From assembly GCF_044759095.2 (NCBI RefSeq), contig NZ_JBIYSM020000019.1, positions 1 to 64,000 on the forward strand: 64,000 nucleotides of DNA. Reading direction: 5' to 3'. Below, one piece after another: positions 8,610-17,254 of the stretch. The notes beneath the pieces were generated by a model. It had not been told where the DNA came from. It saw only the letters and a list, made by a program, of their open reading frames with translations, and ran no database searches. The stretch comes from JBIYSM02 sp044759095 (lineage in GTDB: Bacteria > Bacillota > Bacilli > Brevibacillales > Brevibacillaceae). Every line of letters begins with the position of its first letter. Positions within the stretch are counted from its first letter, which is position 1. A program made the position numbers and the translations under genes.

Positions 8610-8912
8610 ATGAACAAAAAAGAGATTGAAGATCAAATCATAAAAAACTATCAGCGTGACGAAGGCATGATGATCCTGGTATTTGCCCAATGGTGTGTGA
8701 ATCATGAACTGGATGCGCTGGAACTGTACCACCGTGCCTATCCGCAACAAGGCGCGAACACCTTGCTTCGTCAGATGATGGAGGTAACCGTCCCAAAGGA
8801 GGAATCTGAAGAGATTCCTGATGCTACCTTGCTAGGTGTCTTGTCTCTTTTTGGAAATGATGACTTGGCGTTTGTAGTGAACGAAGAGATTGAGAAGCGC
8901 AGGAAAAAATAG
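8610..8912 (+). CDS. Hypothetical protein, 100 residues
   Basis: A soluble, acidic-to-neutral protein starting MNKKEIEDQIIKNYQRDE with GGAGAAG upstream, rich in helix-forming residues and ending in a basic tail EEIEKRRKK. There is no signal peptide, membrane segment or motif I can name. It follows the XRE-cupin gene closely in the same direction, so the two may form one unit. Confidence 0.6.
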   Translation: MNKKEIEDQIIKNYQRDEGMMILVFAQWCVNHELDALELYHRAYPQQGANTLLRQMMEVTVPKEESEEIPDATLLGVLSLFGNDDLAFVVNEEIEKRRKK

Positions 8913-8987
8913 GAAGTTACACTCCCGGTTACCCTGCCTTCCTGCAGTGCCAGAGAACCCAGCGGCATCCCGCCTGGTGACCAACGC

Positions 8988-9848
8988 TTACCCTTTACTA
9001 GCGAGAAACTCAATCATCTTTCCGTCTGTTTCCCCTGCTTCTTTTCCTAGCCAAATCAGATGGCCCCATGTCGGTACAAAAACCAGCTCAGAATGAGGAA
9101 TCTGTTTTTTGGCATGGTATGCATGTTCAACAGGTACAGCTTTATCATGTGGACTGTGTAAAATGAGCGTCGGACACGTAATCGCTTGAAAATGTTGGGT
9201 TGAAATGGTCCCGATCTGAGCAAGATCGATAAAAAAACCATGACCTGATCGCATCCGGTTGTTCATCCTGCGTATCTGCTCAATGTCGTCTTCCTTCATT
9301 CTGGCAAGTACGTCTTCATAGGGAAGATTGCTAAACGAAGGCACCATCTGCTGAAACATGTATCTAGGAAATCGGTTATTCATGAGTCCGATCAGCTTCC
9401 AAATTATTTTCTCAAGCCCGGGACGAAATAAGATTTGAGCTGCACGGTACTCTTTATCACCTGGTTTGATCCATTCCTTGGTTACGGCACTTTGCAAAGT
9501 GAGTGTTTGCACTCGTTCGGGATGACGGGAAGCAAAATAAATGCCGCTCGGACCTCCTGCCGAAACGGCAACCAGATGGACTTTTTCTACTTTTTCATGG
9601 TCCAATAACGCAATATAGGTCCGGGAGGCTCGTTCCAGACTGTCCCCCAATTCCTTGGAAGTGCTCCCGTATCCAGGCCGCGAAGGTGTGATCAAGCAGT
9701 ATCCCTGCTTTGCCAACACTTCGTAACCGAATTCCTCCAAACAGTTGGAATGTCCTCCGTGCATCACAAGAATGGGCGTTCCTTCCCCTAAGATCGAATA
9801 TTCAAGGGTGTATCCGTCCACAATGATTTGTTCAATTCGTCTGTTCAT
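8988..9848 (-). CDS. Alpha/beta hydrolase
   Basis: A 286-residue alpha/beta hydrolase. HGGHSN is the oxyanion-hole strand, VSAGG holds the nucleophile serine (first glycine of GxSxG replaced, as AVSAGG), HDKAVP the acid and WGHLIWLG the catalytic histidine. A cap of about 90 residues sits between the nucleophile and the acid. No signal peptide is seen, so it is probably cytosolic. It is a single gene; the ester or other substrate is unknown. Confidence 0.83.
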   Translation of the reverse strand: MNRRIEQIIVDGYTLEYSILGEGTPILVMHGGHSNCLEEFGYEVLAKQGYCLITPSRPGYGSTSKELGDSLERASRTYIALLDHEKVEKVHLVAVSAGGPSGIYFASRHPERVQTLTLQSAVTKEWIKPGDKEYRAAQILFRPGLEKIIWKLIGLMNNRFPRYMFQQMVPSFSNLPYEDVLARMKEDDIEQIRRMNNRMRSGHGFFIDLAQIGTISTQHFQAITCPTLILHSPHDKAVPVEHAYHAKKQIPHSELVFVPTWGHLIWLGKEAGETDGKMIEFLASKG

Positions 9849-9938
9849 GGGTCACCTGCTACTTTTTTACAGTTTCTTTTCAATATACCTCATCGCTTTT
9901 TATTTGTCCGGTGCCCTAACAGATTTTTTTAGAACAAC

Positions 9939-10804
9939 TTAAACCATCTCCAAAGGCATTTTCTTACGAGGTTTCGGAAAAACCTCGTCGAGTCTGTTCA
10001 GATCTTCTTGGGTCAATTCAATCGAAGCAGCTTCCGCATTCTCAAAAACATGTTGTTCCTGCACAGCTTTCGGGATGGCAATTACATCATGTGTACGTAT
10101 CGTCCAGACGAGAGCAATTTGTAATGGTTTTACATCGTATTTTTCTGCAATCTCATTGACGATTGGATCATGTAACAATTGTTTTCTTAAAGAACCTCCT
10201 TGAGCAAGGGGAGAATACGCCATAATCGGCATGTGATGTTCTCGCTGCCAAGGTAATAGATCAAACTCAATTCCTCTGGAGCCTAAATGGTATAACACTT
10301 GGTTCGTCGCACAATTTGGGCCATTGGCGGTGTTCCATAGCTCTTTCATGTCATCCGTATCAAAATTGGAGACTCCCCACCTTGCAATTTTTCCTTCTTT
10401 CCGCAGCTTTTCCATGCCTTCAATCGTTTCCTCTAATGGAATGCGGCCCCTCCAGTGTAAAAGATATAAGTCTACATAGTCTGTCTCTAGCCGTTTTAAA
10501 CTGTTTTCACACGCTGTTGAAATCATGTTTAAACCTGCATGATGGGGATACACTTTAGAGACTAAAAAGACATCATCCCGACGTCCTTTGATTGTTCGCC
10601 TACTACTCGTTCAGATTCTCCATCCCCGTACATTTCAGCCGTGTCAATTAGTCTCATGCCCAATTCGATTCCCAGTTGTAACGCTTTGATTTCCCTGGCT
10701 TTCGCTTGAGGATTTTCACCCATGTACCATGTTCCTTGTCCTAAGCATGGAAGAGAAGTGCCATCGGGCAATGTCACTACGCGTTTTTCAATGCGGCTTT
10801 TCAT
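9939..10804 (-). pseudogene. Aldo/keto reductase broken by one-base frameshift
   Basis: Two frames together encode one aldo/keto reductase of about 290 residues. The first (start 10804, MKSRIEKRVV) carries the catalytic region LIDTAEMYGDGESERVVGE and then runs into a stop. The second continues with YPHHAGLNM, YVDLYLLHW, GVSNF and the NADP-binding end AIPKAVQEQH. Supplying one base in GGCGAACAATC near 10,595, giving GAAGCAATC, restores EAIKGRRDDVFLVSK and the whole protein. A real frameshift or a single sequencing error fits equally well; everything else looks intact. Confidence 0.8.
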
Positions 10805-10884
10805 CAACAATCTCCCCTTTCTCACAATCCTGCGCTCCTACTTATTTTTCCACGGGAGTTCTCATTTACCCTACGCCTCGATAC

Positions 10885-10935
10885 AAAAAAAGCACCCTTT
10901 GAGGGTGCGTTGTGTCGTATATGGGTGGAGGCGGG
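10885..10935 (-). repeat. Worn copy of the ssrA 3' end with terminator
   Basis: On the minus strand CCCGCCTCCACCCATAT (10919-10935) matches the last bases of tmRNA. It is followed, as downstream of true ssrA, by a terminator GCACCCTCAAAGGGTGC with a T run (10885-10908). The true locus reads CCCGCCTCCACCATACAT then GCACCCTTGTGGTGC. The copy is diverged in the spacer and loop. It marks the left edge of the AT-richer ABC transporter cluster and is the most distant rung of the ssrA ladder. Confidence 0.6.
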
Positions 10936-10950
10936 TGTAATCCACCAAGA

Positions 10951-11721
10951 TCATTTTGAGAGGTCCCCCATGATTCTTTCAACGACATTCTTCTCCAACA
11001 ACGCTAGTGACACGTCTGAGAACTGACGCGGACGCTGGGCATTGTTGCGTATGTCCAATGCTATTTGGCCATCCTCGATTAGAATAATGCGGTCCGCTAG
11101 GCGAACAGCTTCGCGAACGTCATGAGTCACTAGCAATGTCGTAAAGCCTAACCTAAGCCAAATCTTTTCGATTAAATTTTGCATTTCAAGACGGGTTAGA
11201 GCGTCGAGTGCGCTAAGCGGCTCGTCAAGCAGCAATAACGATGGCTCATGAACGAGTGCGCGCGCTAGCGCAACACGCTGCTTTTGCCCACCTGAAAGGG
11301 TAGCCGGCCATTCTTTTTTAAACGGAAGCAAGCCGACAGCATCTAATACTTGCTCTGCCTTTTGCTCCCAATTCCCTTTTAAACCTAAGCCAACATTTTG
11401 AATTACTTTTTTCCACGGCAACAGTCGTGAATCTTGATACATCATGGTCGCCTTTGATTTTGATTCCTTTACAGGCACTCCATCAAATAATAAATCACCG
11501 TCCGTTGGCGTATCTAACCCGGCAATAAGACGCAGCAGTGTACTTTTACCGCTGCCGCTCTTTCCTACGATGGCAACAAATTCACCCGCTTCAATATTTA
11601 GTTGGACCCCTTTTAACACTTCTTTGTCACCAAATGTTTTACTGACATTGTTTACTTTGATATGAATCGCATTTTTCTTATCTGCTTCTTCTTTTTGCCT
11701 GTCTAAAGCTAATGCTCTCAT
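10951..11721 (-). CDS. ssuB: Sulfonate/taurine-type ABC transporter ATPase
   Basis: A 256-residue ATP-binding subunit with Walker A GKSGSGKST, Q-loop YQDSRLLPW, signature LSGGQKQRVALARAL, Walker B LLLLDEPLSALD and the switch histidine in VTHDVREA. Sequence and gene order match the SsuB/TauB group that energises uptake of alkanesulfonates. It is the last gene of the operon VOC - ssuA - ssuC - ssuB, and its stop lies just inside the ssrA-like remnant. AT-rich wobble positions differ from neighbouring genes, suggesting separate origin. Riboflavin-precursor or nitrate import is a less likely alternative. Confidence 0.82.
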   Translation of the reverse strand: MRALALDRQKEEADKKNAIHIKVNNVSKTFGDKEVLKGVQLNIEAGEFVAIVGKSGSGKSTLLRLIAGLDTPTDGDLLFDGVPVKESKSKATMMYQDSRLLPWKKVIQNVGLGLKGNWEQKAEQVLDAVGLLPFKKEWPATLSGGQKQRVALARALVHEPSLLLLDEPLSALDALTRLEMQNLIEKIWLRLGFTTLLVTHDVREAVRLADRIILIEDGQIALDIRNNAQRPRQFSDVSLALLEKNVVERIMGDLSK

Positions 11722-11733
11722 CCTTCTTCCTCC

Positions 11734-12507
11734 TTATGCTTGACGGCTATAGTTCGGATGCCAACGGAGTGCGCGACGTTCTCCCCATCGCGCCAACAAA
11801 TCAGCCAATTTACCAAACAATGCATAGAGAAGGATGGTGATGATAATAATATCCGTTTGCATAAATTCACGCGCATTCATTGCTAAATAGCCGACGCCTT
11901 CGTTTGTTGCAATTGTTTCAGCAACAATTAGCGTTAACCACATGACGCCAAGCGCATAGCGAATGCCAACGAAGATGGATGGTAGAGCTCCTGGTAATAA
12001 AATTTCTTTAAACAACTGCCATCCTTTTAATCCATACATTTTTCCCATTTCAATATAACCCGGATCGACCGTACGGATGCCGTGAAACGTGTTGATGTAT
12101 ATCGGAAACATCACACCTAATGCAACAAGAAAAATCTTCGCACCTTCGTCAATTCCAAACCATACGATGACCAGCGGCACGAGCGCTAAATGGGGAATGT
12201 TGCGAATCATTTGAATCGTGGTATCAAGCAATCGAAACGATGCGTTTGATAATCCGTTCACCATCCCTAAAATAAAACCGATTCCTCCGCCAATCACCGT
12301 TCCAATAAAAGCACGGCTAAGACTCGCTTGCATATGATAAGCAAGCTCCCCAGTCACAATAAGTCCCCAAGTAGACGATAACACCGTCGTTGGTGATGGA
12401 AACAGTTTTGTTGAAATCAGTTCAAGCGACGAGCTTATTTGCCAGCTAACAAGGAGAAGAAGGGGAAGAAGCCAGGGTAATGTTTGCTGTATAAATTTCT
12501 TTCTCAC
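11734..12507 (-). CDS. ssuC: Sulfonate-type ABC transporter permease
   Basis: A 257-residue inner-membrane permease with about six helices. The EAA loop (GLKGWQLFKEILLPGALPSIFVGIRYA is one continuous segment) contacts the ATPase. Its first helix, after MRKKFIQQTLPW, and the conserved ALVPLVIVWFGIDEGAKIFL are typical of SsuC/TauC. It lies between the substrate-binding and ATPase genes with gaps of 19 and 12 bases, so the three are clearly co-transcribed. Confidence 0.83.
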   Translation of the reverse strand: MRKKFIQQTLPWLLPLLLLVSWQISSSLELISTKLFPSPTTVLSSTWGLIVTGELAYHMQASLSRAFIGTVIGGGIGFILGMVNGLSNASFRLLDTTIQMIRNIPHLALVPLVIVWFGIDEGAKIFLVALGVMFPIYINTFHGIRTVDPGYIEMGKMYGLKGWQLFKEILLPGALPSIFVGIRYALGVMWLTLIVAETIATNEGVGYLAMNAREFMQTDIIIITILLYALFGKLADLLARWGERRALRWHPNYSRQA

Positions 12508-12526
12508 TTTGCTTTGCCCCCTTACG

Positions 12527-13534
12527 TTACTTTAAAAGCTCTGGCGTCCACTTTGCATCGATTGGCATATCTTTTGAAACATCAACTTTTTTTGGAATTA
12601 AGCCGATGCGATAATAGACATCCGCTTGCTCCTGTTGTGCTTGAATGACCTCTTTTGATATTTTTTCAACTCCATATGTGCGGCGCTCAATTGCTCTGGC
12701 AATCACTTTTTGATCAATGCCAAGCATCTCTGATAACAGCTTCACGACTTCAGGTTTATGGTCGTTTGCCCATTTGTCCGATTGATTTGTTGCTTCTAAA
12801 ATGATTTTGACTAACTCTGGATGTTCCTTTGCAAAATGAACATTCGCAAAGTAAAACGTCCGATTCGGATAATGGTAGTCAATACCTTCCGTTAATGTGA
12901 TCGGATGCAAATCGGTTTCAACTCCGGCAAAAAAAGGATCCCATGAGGCAAGTGCATCAACTTCTTTTGTTTCAAATACCGCGCGACCTTGCGAAGCATC
13001 CTTTACATATACCCACTCTACATCATTAACCGTTAAACCCGCCTTTTCTAAGGCCAGTACAGCCAAGTAGTGGTGATTTCCACCTTTAAGAGTAGCGATT
13101 TTTTTTCCTTTTAAATCTTTTATTGTTTTCATGCCTGAATCCCTTAGCACCATTACGCCTACTCCTTCTGGATTAGGCAGGTCGGCACCAACGTAAACAA
13201 GCGGCTTATCACTTGCTTGCGCAAAGATACCAGGGCCATCTGCCGCATGACCGTAATCAATGCTTCCGGAAAACAACGCCTCCAATAAAGGCGCACCGGT
13301 AGCAAATACTTTCCACTCCACCTTATACCCTTGCCCCTTCAAACTTTCTTCCAAGAAGCCGCTTTCTTTTAATATGTTCAACGTATTTCCTTTCTGATAC
13401 CCAATTCGAATTACTTTTTCCTCTTTGTTCGCACCGTTAGCCTGTTGATTATCTGCTGTACCGCATCCTGCCAGCACAAACATGAGAACAACGCAAGCAA
13501 CTATCCATTGTGCCATGATTTTATTGTATTTCAT
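12527..13534 (-). CDS. ssuA: Sulfonate-type substrate-binding lipoprotein
   Basis: A 335-residue lipoprotein: a signal peptide with lipobox VLAGC (cysteine at about residue 24), then a mature SsuA/NMT1-type binding fold starting IRIGYQKGNTLNILKESG. The internal ASWDPFFAG is typical of aliphatic sulfonate binders. The start has GGAGTG upstream. No sulfonate monooxygenase gene (ssuD) is next to it; a VOC protein takes that place upstream. The ligand is therefore only presumed to be a sulfonate. Confidence 0.82.
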   Translation of the reverse strand: MKYNKIMAQWIVACVVLMFVLAGCGTADNQQANGANKEEKVIRIGYQKGNTLNILKESGFLEESLKGQGYKVEWKVFATGAPLLEALFSGSIDYGHAADGPGIFAQASDKPLVYVGADLPNPEGVGVMVLRDSGMKTIKDLKGKKIATLKGGNHHYLAVLALEKAGLTVNDVEWVYVKDASQGRAVFETKEVDALASWDPFFAGVETDLHPITLTEGIDYHYPNRTFYFANVHFAKEHPELVKIILEATNQSDKWANDHKPEVVKLLSEMLGIDQKVIARAIERRTYGVEKISKEVIQAQQEQADVYYRIGLIPKKVDVSKDMPIDAKWTPELLK

Positions 13535-13619
13535 TTCCTTTCACTCCTGCTTATTTCTGATTAACTATATTGAAATACTATGAATTATTTGTATGTCGAA
13601 ACCAGGCAACATTGAGCTC

Positions 13620-14432
13620 TTACCCAATAAAACGATAAATACTGCCCAGCAGATGTTTGTCTCCTTTTTCCGAACTCCCTGATAACCCGACCAGGAAAGG
13701 TCGTTCTCCACGCGTTGCAAGGACCTCTGAAACGATCCCGCCGTCGATTGGACTGCTAAACACTAAATTCCCCCCAGGAAGTTGAAGCGTTTGGCACACT
13801 GCCTGTAGGGATTCGTCAACAAATTCATCTCCGCGTTTCAAGCCAAGCCACTTCGACCAGTTGTCTACCGTCGTATTCAAATCTTTAACTGCAAAAGCGA
13901 CATAGGATAACGATACATCGCCGGCCGGATGCGGAGCGATCACTTTCCGATCTTTCAAATCATTTCTTCGTTCTTCATCGTTTTCTTCCCATTGGATAAA
14001 AAATGGTAATGGCAATTCTTGATCCTTATGCCCAACGTACAGCAACTTCCAATGAATGACGCTTCCATCGGGTCTTCTTCGGCTAAGTGGAACAGGGCCG
14101 TTTACCGTCAACCCCTGTTTGAGAAAGTGTTCAGCAACCTTTTCCAGTTGATTCGTCCGTATGGCAATCCGCGAAAATCCTTCGGTATATGAGTCTTTCA
14201 CAATGGTTTCAATTAAACTATGTTCGATACTCTGGCGTTCCTCCACTATCTGTTTATCATACACACCCAAAAACTCAATATAACTTAAATCGAAATAACT
14301 AAGTACATTGTAGGTGCCCCTGTTTTCATGGACGCCACCTTCTACTGCATAAATGCCATTTTTTCGTAAAAGCTTTATGGCTTCCTGCGGATCATTGACG
14401 AAGTGTACAAGATGGTCAAAACGAAAACTCAT
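13620..14432 (-). CDS. VOC protein with glyoxalase-like domain
   Basis: A 270-residue protein beginning MSFRFDHLVHFVNDPQEAIKLL, the entry strand of a glyoxalase-like domain. A second half starting at SLSYVAFAVKDLNTTVDNW suggests two tandem VOC modules. It is first in the transporter operon, 85 bases before ssuA, and shares its base composition. It could be an enzyme acting on the imported compound, but the metal ligands are not clear enough to name a reaction. Confidence 0.68.
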   Translation of the reverse strand: MSFRFDHLVHFVNDPQEAIKLLRKNGIYAVEGGVHENRGTYNVLSYFDLSYIEFLGVYDKQIVEERQSIEHSLIETIVKDSYTEGFSRIAIRTNQLEKVAEHFLKQGLTVNGPVPLSRRRPDGSVIHWKLLYVGHKDQELPLPFFIQWEENDEERRNDLKDRKVIAPHPAGDVSLSYVAFAVKDLNTTVDNWSKWLGLKRGDEFVDESLQAVCQTLQLPGGNLVFSSPIDGGIVSEVLATRGERPFLVGLSGSSEKGDKHLLGSIYRFIG

Positions 14433-14526
14433 ACATTCTCCCCCTTGGATTCAGAATTGTTAACTCATGCAGTTGGCTGATCTGTTAATTCATACTAAAT
14501 AGGTCGGATTAATTTGAATTATTTAC

Positions 14527-14554
14527 ATTTTAACCTGCAATAAAATAATGTCAA
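14527..14554 (-). promoter_or_regulatory. SigmaA-type promoter of the VOC-ssuACB operon
   Basis: On the minus strand TTGACA (14549-14554), a 16-base spacer and TAAAAT (14527-14532) form a near-consensus vegetative promoter about 95 bases ahead of the VOC start. Confidence 0.6.
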
Positions 14555-14566
14555 GAAATAATTATT

Positions 14567-14812
14567 CTATTCCAAGTTGCCTAGTTTTTCTTCTACATAT
14601 TTCGTAACCAACTGTCCAAATGCATGGACCCCTTTTTTCAACTCGTCTTCACTCAACAAGGAATAACTGAGTCGAAGATGATGGGATTCAGGGTCATATG
14701 GATAACATGCCGACCCTGGCAGAAAGGTAATCGAGTGTTTTTGCAGCTCAAGCAATAACTCATCGGTGTTGATCTGCTTTGGGAATGTCAGCCATAAAAC
14801 CCAAATAACCCA
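14567..14812 (-). pseudogene. 3' fragment of a MocR-type aminotransferase gene
   Basis: About 80 codons encode the C-terminal end of a MocR/aminoadipate-transaminase-like protein: WLTFPKQINTDELLLELQ, then SITFLPGSACYP, HLRLSYSLLSEDEL. The DNA-binding domain and PLP lysine are absent. The frame runs upstream without a start codon until it meets the truncated NmrA-type gene at about 14,815, so this is one side of a deletion junction. Confidence 0.7.
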
Positions 14813-14823
14813 GCCGACTTAAG

Positions 14824-15012
14824 CTAGGCTGATTCCGGTTCCAGATAATCTCCTTGACGAACTTCCACTCCGAGATCAGCAAGAGCAGAGGCTTTTTCCA
14901 CATGACGGACGATTGCTATGATCTGACTTGCGGGTACTTTCTTGAGCAGGTGTTGAATCACAAGACCTCCAAGCTGGCCTGTAGCACCTGTAACAGCAAT
15001 GGTCATGGACAT
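14824..15012 (-). pseudogene. 5' fragment of NmrA-type NAD(P)H-binding SDR gene
   Basis: 62 codons give the Rossmann start MTIAVTGATGQLGGLVIQHLL and continue to GDYLEPESA, where the family normally goes on for about 220 more residues. Here a stop follows and the fragment abuts a MocR 3' fragment. It retains its ribosome binding site and an upstream GTAAC-N7-GTTAC operator shared with the adjacent Rrf2 gene. The pair matches the ywnB-ywnA arrangement of Bacillus, with the enzyme half now destroyed. Confidence 0.7.
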
Positions 15013-15050
15013 TTCCTTCCCTTCTTCTGATCAATTCAAGACAGCTAAAT

Positions 15051-15067
15051 GTAACCATATTAGTTAC
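15051..15067. promoter_or_regulatory. Rrf2-type operator before truncated SDR
   Basis: GTAACCATATTAGTTAC, an inverted repeat GTAAC-N7-GTTAC, lies 40 bases upstream of the NmrA-type remnant. The same half-sites and spacing recur at 15545-15561. Confidence 0.65.
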
Positions 15068-15085
15068 AACGCACTTGAAAAAAAA

Positions 15086-15526
15086 TCAGCTCTTGCTTGA
15101 GCCAATTTTCTCACCAAGTTCACTCACCAACTGCTTCATCGTGACTTGAGCCAATACATGTTCCATTGCGGACTGGGCTTGAAGCAAAGTGGATCGAAAA
15201 ACAGCTTCGATATTAGCGCCAACAGGACAATCCGGATTGGGATGGTCATGGAAATGAAAAAGATCACCTTTCTCGACGACTTCAACGGCTCTATACACGT
15301 CTAGCAGCGTAATTTGATCCAATTCTTTCCTCAGGGATGCTCCGCCCGTTCCAGCTCGTACGTTTACCAATCCAGCCTTTTTTAGCTTGCCCATGATTCT
15401 ACGGATCACCACCGGGTTGGTCTGTACACTTTCCGCTATGAAATCCGATGTGCACGGTGATGTACTTAGTGCTAACAAAGATAAGATGTGAACGGCGATG
15501 GAAAATCGACTGCTGATTTTTTTCAT
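15086..15526 (-). CDS. Rrf2 family regulator, YwnA-like
   Basis: A 146-residue Rrf2 winged-helix protein. RFSIAVHILSLLAL and SDFIAESVQTNPVVIRRIMGKLKKAGLV form the helix-turn-helix, followed by the wing AGTGGASL. The three conserved cysteines of iron-sulfur Rrf2 proteins are not present; only CPVG around residue 95 holds a cysteine. It is thus likely a non-FeS, thiol- or ligand-sensing YwnA-type repressor. ATG 15526 has AGAGGGTG upstream. Palindromes before its own gene and the SDR remnant indicate autoregulation plus control of a target now lost. Confidence 0.83.
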   Translation of the reverse strand: MKKISSRFSIAVHILSLLALSTSPCTSDFIAESVQTNPVVIRRIMGKLKKAGLVNVRAGTGGASLRKELDQITLLDVYRAVEVVEKGDLFHFHDHPNPDCPVGANIEAVFRSTLLQAQSAMEHVLAQVTMKQLVSELGEKIGSSKS

Positions 15527-15544
15527 GTGCTTCACCCTCTTGGT

Positions 15545-15561
15545 GTAACTATTATAGTTAC
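15545..15561. promoter_or_regulatory. Rrf2 autoregulatory operator
   Basis: GTAACTATTATAGTTAC is a perfect inverted repeat GTAACTA-N3-TAGTTAC, 19 bases ahead of the Rrf2 start and matching the site at 15051-15067. Confidence 0.7.
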
Positions 15562-15575
15562 AATCAAAACGAAAG

Positions 15576-16901
15576 TCAAATATGGAGAGTGGAACGATTT
15601 AACTCATCGGCGGAAGATGCCGCCTTGGAAGTTGCCTCTCCAATTTCATTGATAACCTGGGCCAGCAGACGCATATCCCTCTCCACTTTCTGAATATCGT
15701 GGATGCTGTGTTCCAGGGATTCCATGATTTCATCGAACGTTTGACGTGTGGCAGCCGACTCCACTTTCCCATTCTCCACCAGCTTGTTGACTTGTTGAAT
15801 GGAGTAAACGACCACTTCACTGTAATAGGACGACTGCGCAATCAAATGGTTGATTTGATCGACGGACTTCCTGGTTTCTTCCGCTAATTTTCGCACCTCA
15901 TCCGCAACCACCGCAAAACCGCGCCCGTGTTCACCTGCTCGTGCCGCTTCGATCGCTGCATTCAACGCCAAGAGGTTGGTTTGATTGGCAATTTGCTTCA
16001 CCATGACCACAATGTCCTTGATCTGCTCGGAGGAATCGTTGAGACTTTGCACGATTCCTTCCATGTTTCTTGTGCTGTCGTAAATGGAAGCAATCCGCGA
16101 CTCCAACTCTTGAATTCGTTGCTGCCCCATTTGAGCTAATTCTTGGGTTTCTTTCGTGCGGGCAGATGTTTGCTGGGCAAAATCATTCACCTCATCAGTT
16201 TTTCGGACGACCTGCTCCACCGACGCACTGGTTTGCTGGGTTAGGGCGGCTAACTCCAGCGCTGTGGCAGCAATCCGTTCTTTTAATTCTGTTTTGACTT
16301 GCTCGTAATAACTTTGTTTCTGGTTTAGATTTTCTTTTTCATAAGCATCTAACACCAATTGCTGCTCAAAGTTAAAGATTTTCGCAATCACTTTGGTTGT
16401 AAGGTGAATATCTTCTTTATGATCGATTTGCTCATGTAAGAGATCGATGAGGGCGTCCTGCAAATTTTGAAAGGCTCCAATATACCATTTTGGATCCAAA
16501 CCGATTCTCATATGAGTTTCAGCGACCTTTCTCCGCTTCTGGACAAATGAGGCATCCATCTTGCCGTTAAACATTTCAAGCAGATGGATACGAAGTGTCT
16601 GGCGCAAGCGATCGACCGTACTGTGACTTTGCACAATATGCTTCAACCGGTCAACATTCAGGATGGTTTGGTAGAAGGTTGAGACAATCTTTTCAATGTG
16701 TTGATCGACCAAAGGGCGAATATGCGCGATGATCTTCAGTTCCTCTTCCGATAACCCGATCATTTTCATTTGGTTTTGTAACTCTTCATTTTGAATATGC
16801 AGGGTAACCTGCTCGAATTTGGACTGCTCCACCATGCTTGAATGTTTCTCTGGTTTTTTTCCAAATAGCGCAGCCATAGCGGAAAACGGGCATTTCGACA
16901 T
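15576..16901 (-). CDS. hemAT: HemAT-type globin-coupled chemotaxis sensor
   Basis: A 441-residue soluble aerotaxis transducer with no membrane segments. Residues about 35-190 form the globin sensor, with the proximal haem histidine in AETHMRIGLDPKWYIGAF. Residues about 200-435 form the methyl-accepting signalling coiled coil, with the hairpin tip IANQTNLLALNAAIEAARAGE conserved for CheA/CheW binding. ATG 16901 (MSKCPFSAM) has GGAAGGAAG upstream. It is the last gene of an operon GGDEF-EAL, GGDEF-EAL, STAS, HemAT, so oxygen sensing is placed with cyclic-di-GMP turnover, unlike the monocistronic Bacillus hemAT. Confidence 0.88.
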   Translation of the reverse strand: MSKCPFSAMAALFGKKPEKHSSMVEQSKFEQVTLHIQNEELQNQMKMIGLSEEELKIIAHIRPLVDQHIEKIVSTFYQTILNVDRLKHIVQSHSTVDRLRQTLRIHLLEMFNGKMDASFVQKRRKVAETHMRIGLDPKWYIGAFQNLQDALIDLLHEQIDHKEDIHLTTKVIAKIFNFEQQLVLDAYEKENLNQKQSYYEQVKTELKERIAATALELAALTQQTSASVEQVVRKTDEVNDFAQQTSARTKETQELAQMGQQRIQELESRIASIYDSTRNMEGIVQSLNDSSEQIKDIVVMVKQIANQTNLLALNAAIEAARAGEHGRGFAVVADEVRKLAEETRKSVDQINHLIAQSSYYSEVVVYSIQQVNKLVENGKVESAATRQTFDEIMESLEHSIHDIQKVERDMRLLAQVINEIGEATSKAASSADELNRSTLHI

Positions 16902-16929
16902 AGAAATAACTTCCTTCCCAAGATTCAAT

Positions 16930-17232
16930 TCATTCGATCTTTAATAATTTTGTTAATCCTGTTACCTCAAACCATTCCTTCAAACTGCCTGTAAGCCCTG
17001 TGATCACGACTTCCCCCCCTTTTGGCTGAACACGATTATGGATCGATACTAATAGGCCCAATCCTGAGCTATCAATGCGATGAACATTCCGCATGTCCAC
17101 ATGAAACGTTTTATAGCCTTCCTCTATAAAATGAATCAGTTCTTCACGCATAAAAGTTGATTCCTCTACAGTGATCTCACCCGTCATCACAACGGAAATC
17201 TGGTCATCCGATGTATAAATTTGATAGAACAC
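16930..17232 (-). CDS. STAS-domain anti-sigma-factor antagonist-like protein
   Basis: A 100-residue single STAS domain. RIDSSGLGLLVSIHN holds the serine normally phosphorylated by an anti-sigma kinase, as in SpoIIAA and RsbV. No partner kinase or sigma gene is nearby. Its position, 22 bases after a GGDEF-EAL gene and 28 before hemAT, suggests a switch protein in that signalling operon rather than classical sigma control. Confidence 0.83.
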   Translation of the reverse strand: MFYQIYTSDDQISVVMTGEITVEESTFMREELIHFIEEGYKTFHVDMRNVHRIDSSGLGLLVSIHNRVQPKGGEVVITGLTGSLKEWFEVTGLTKLLKIE

Positions 17233-17254
17233 GCCACACGAAACCTCCCCCTGT

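Noticed and set aside
8913..8987. Possible small gene between the hypothetical gene and the hydrolase
   Set aside because: Frames there have no ribosome binding site and overlap the hydrolase 3' end; nothing supports coding.
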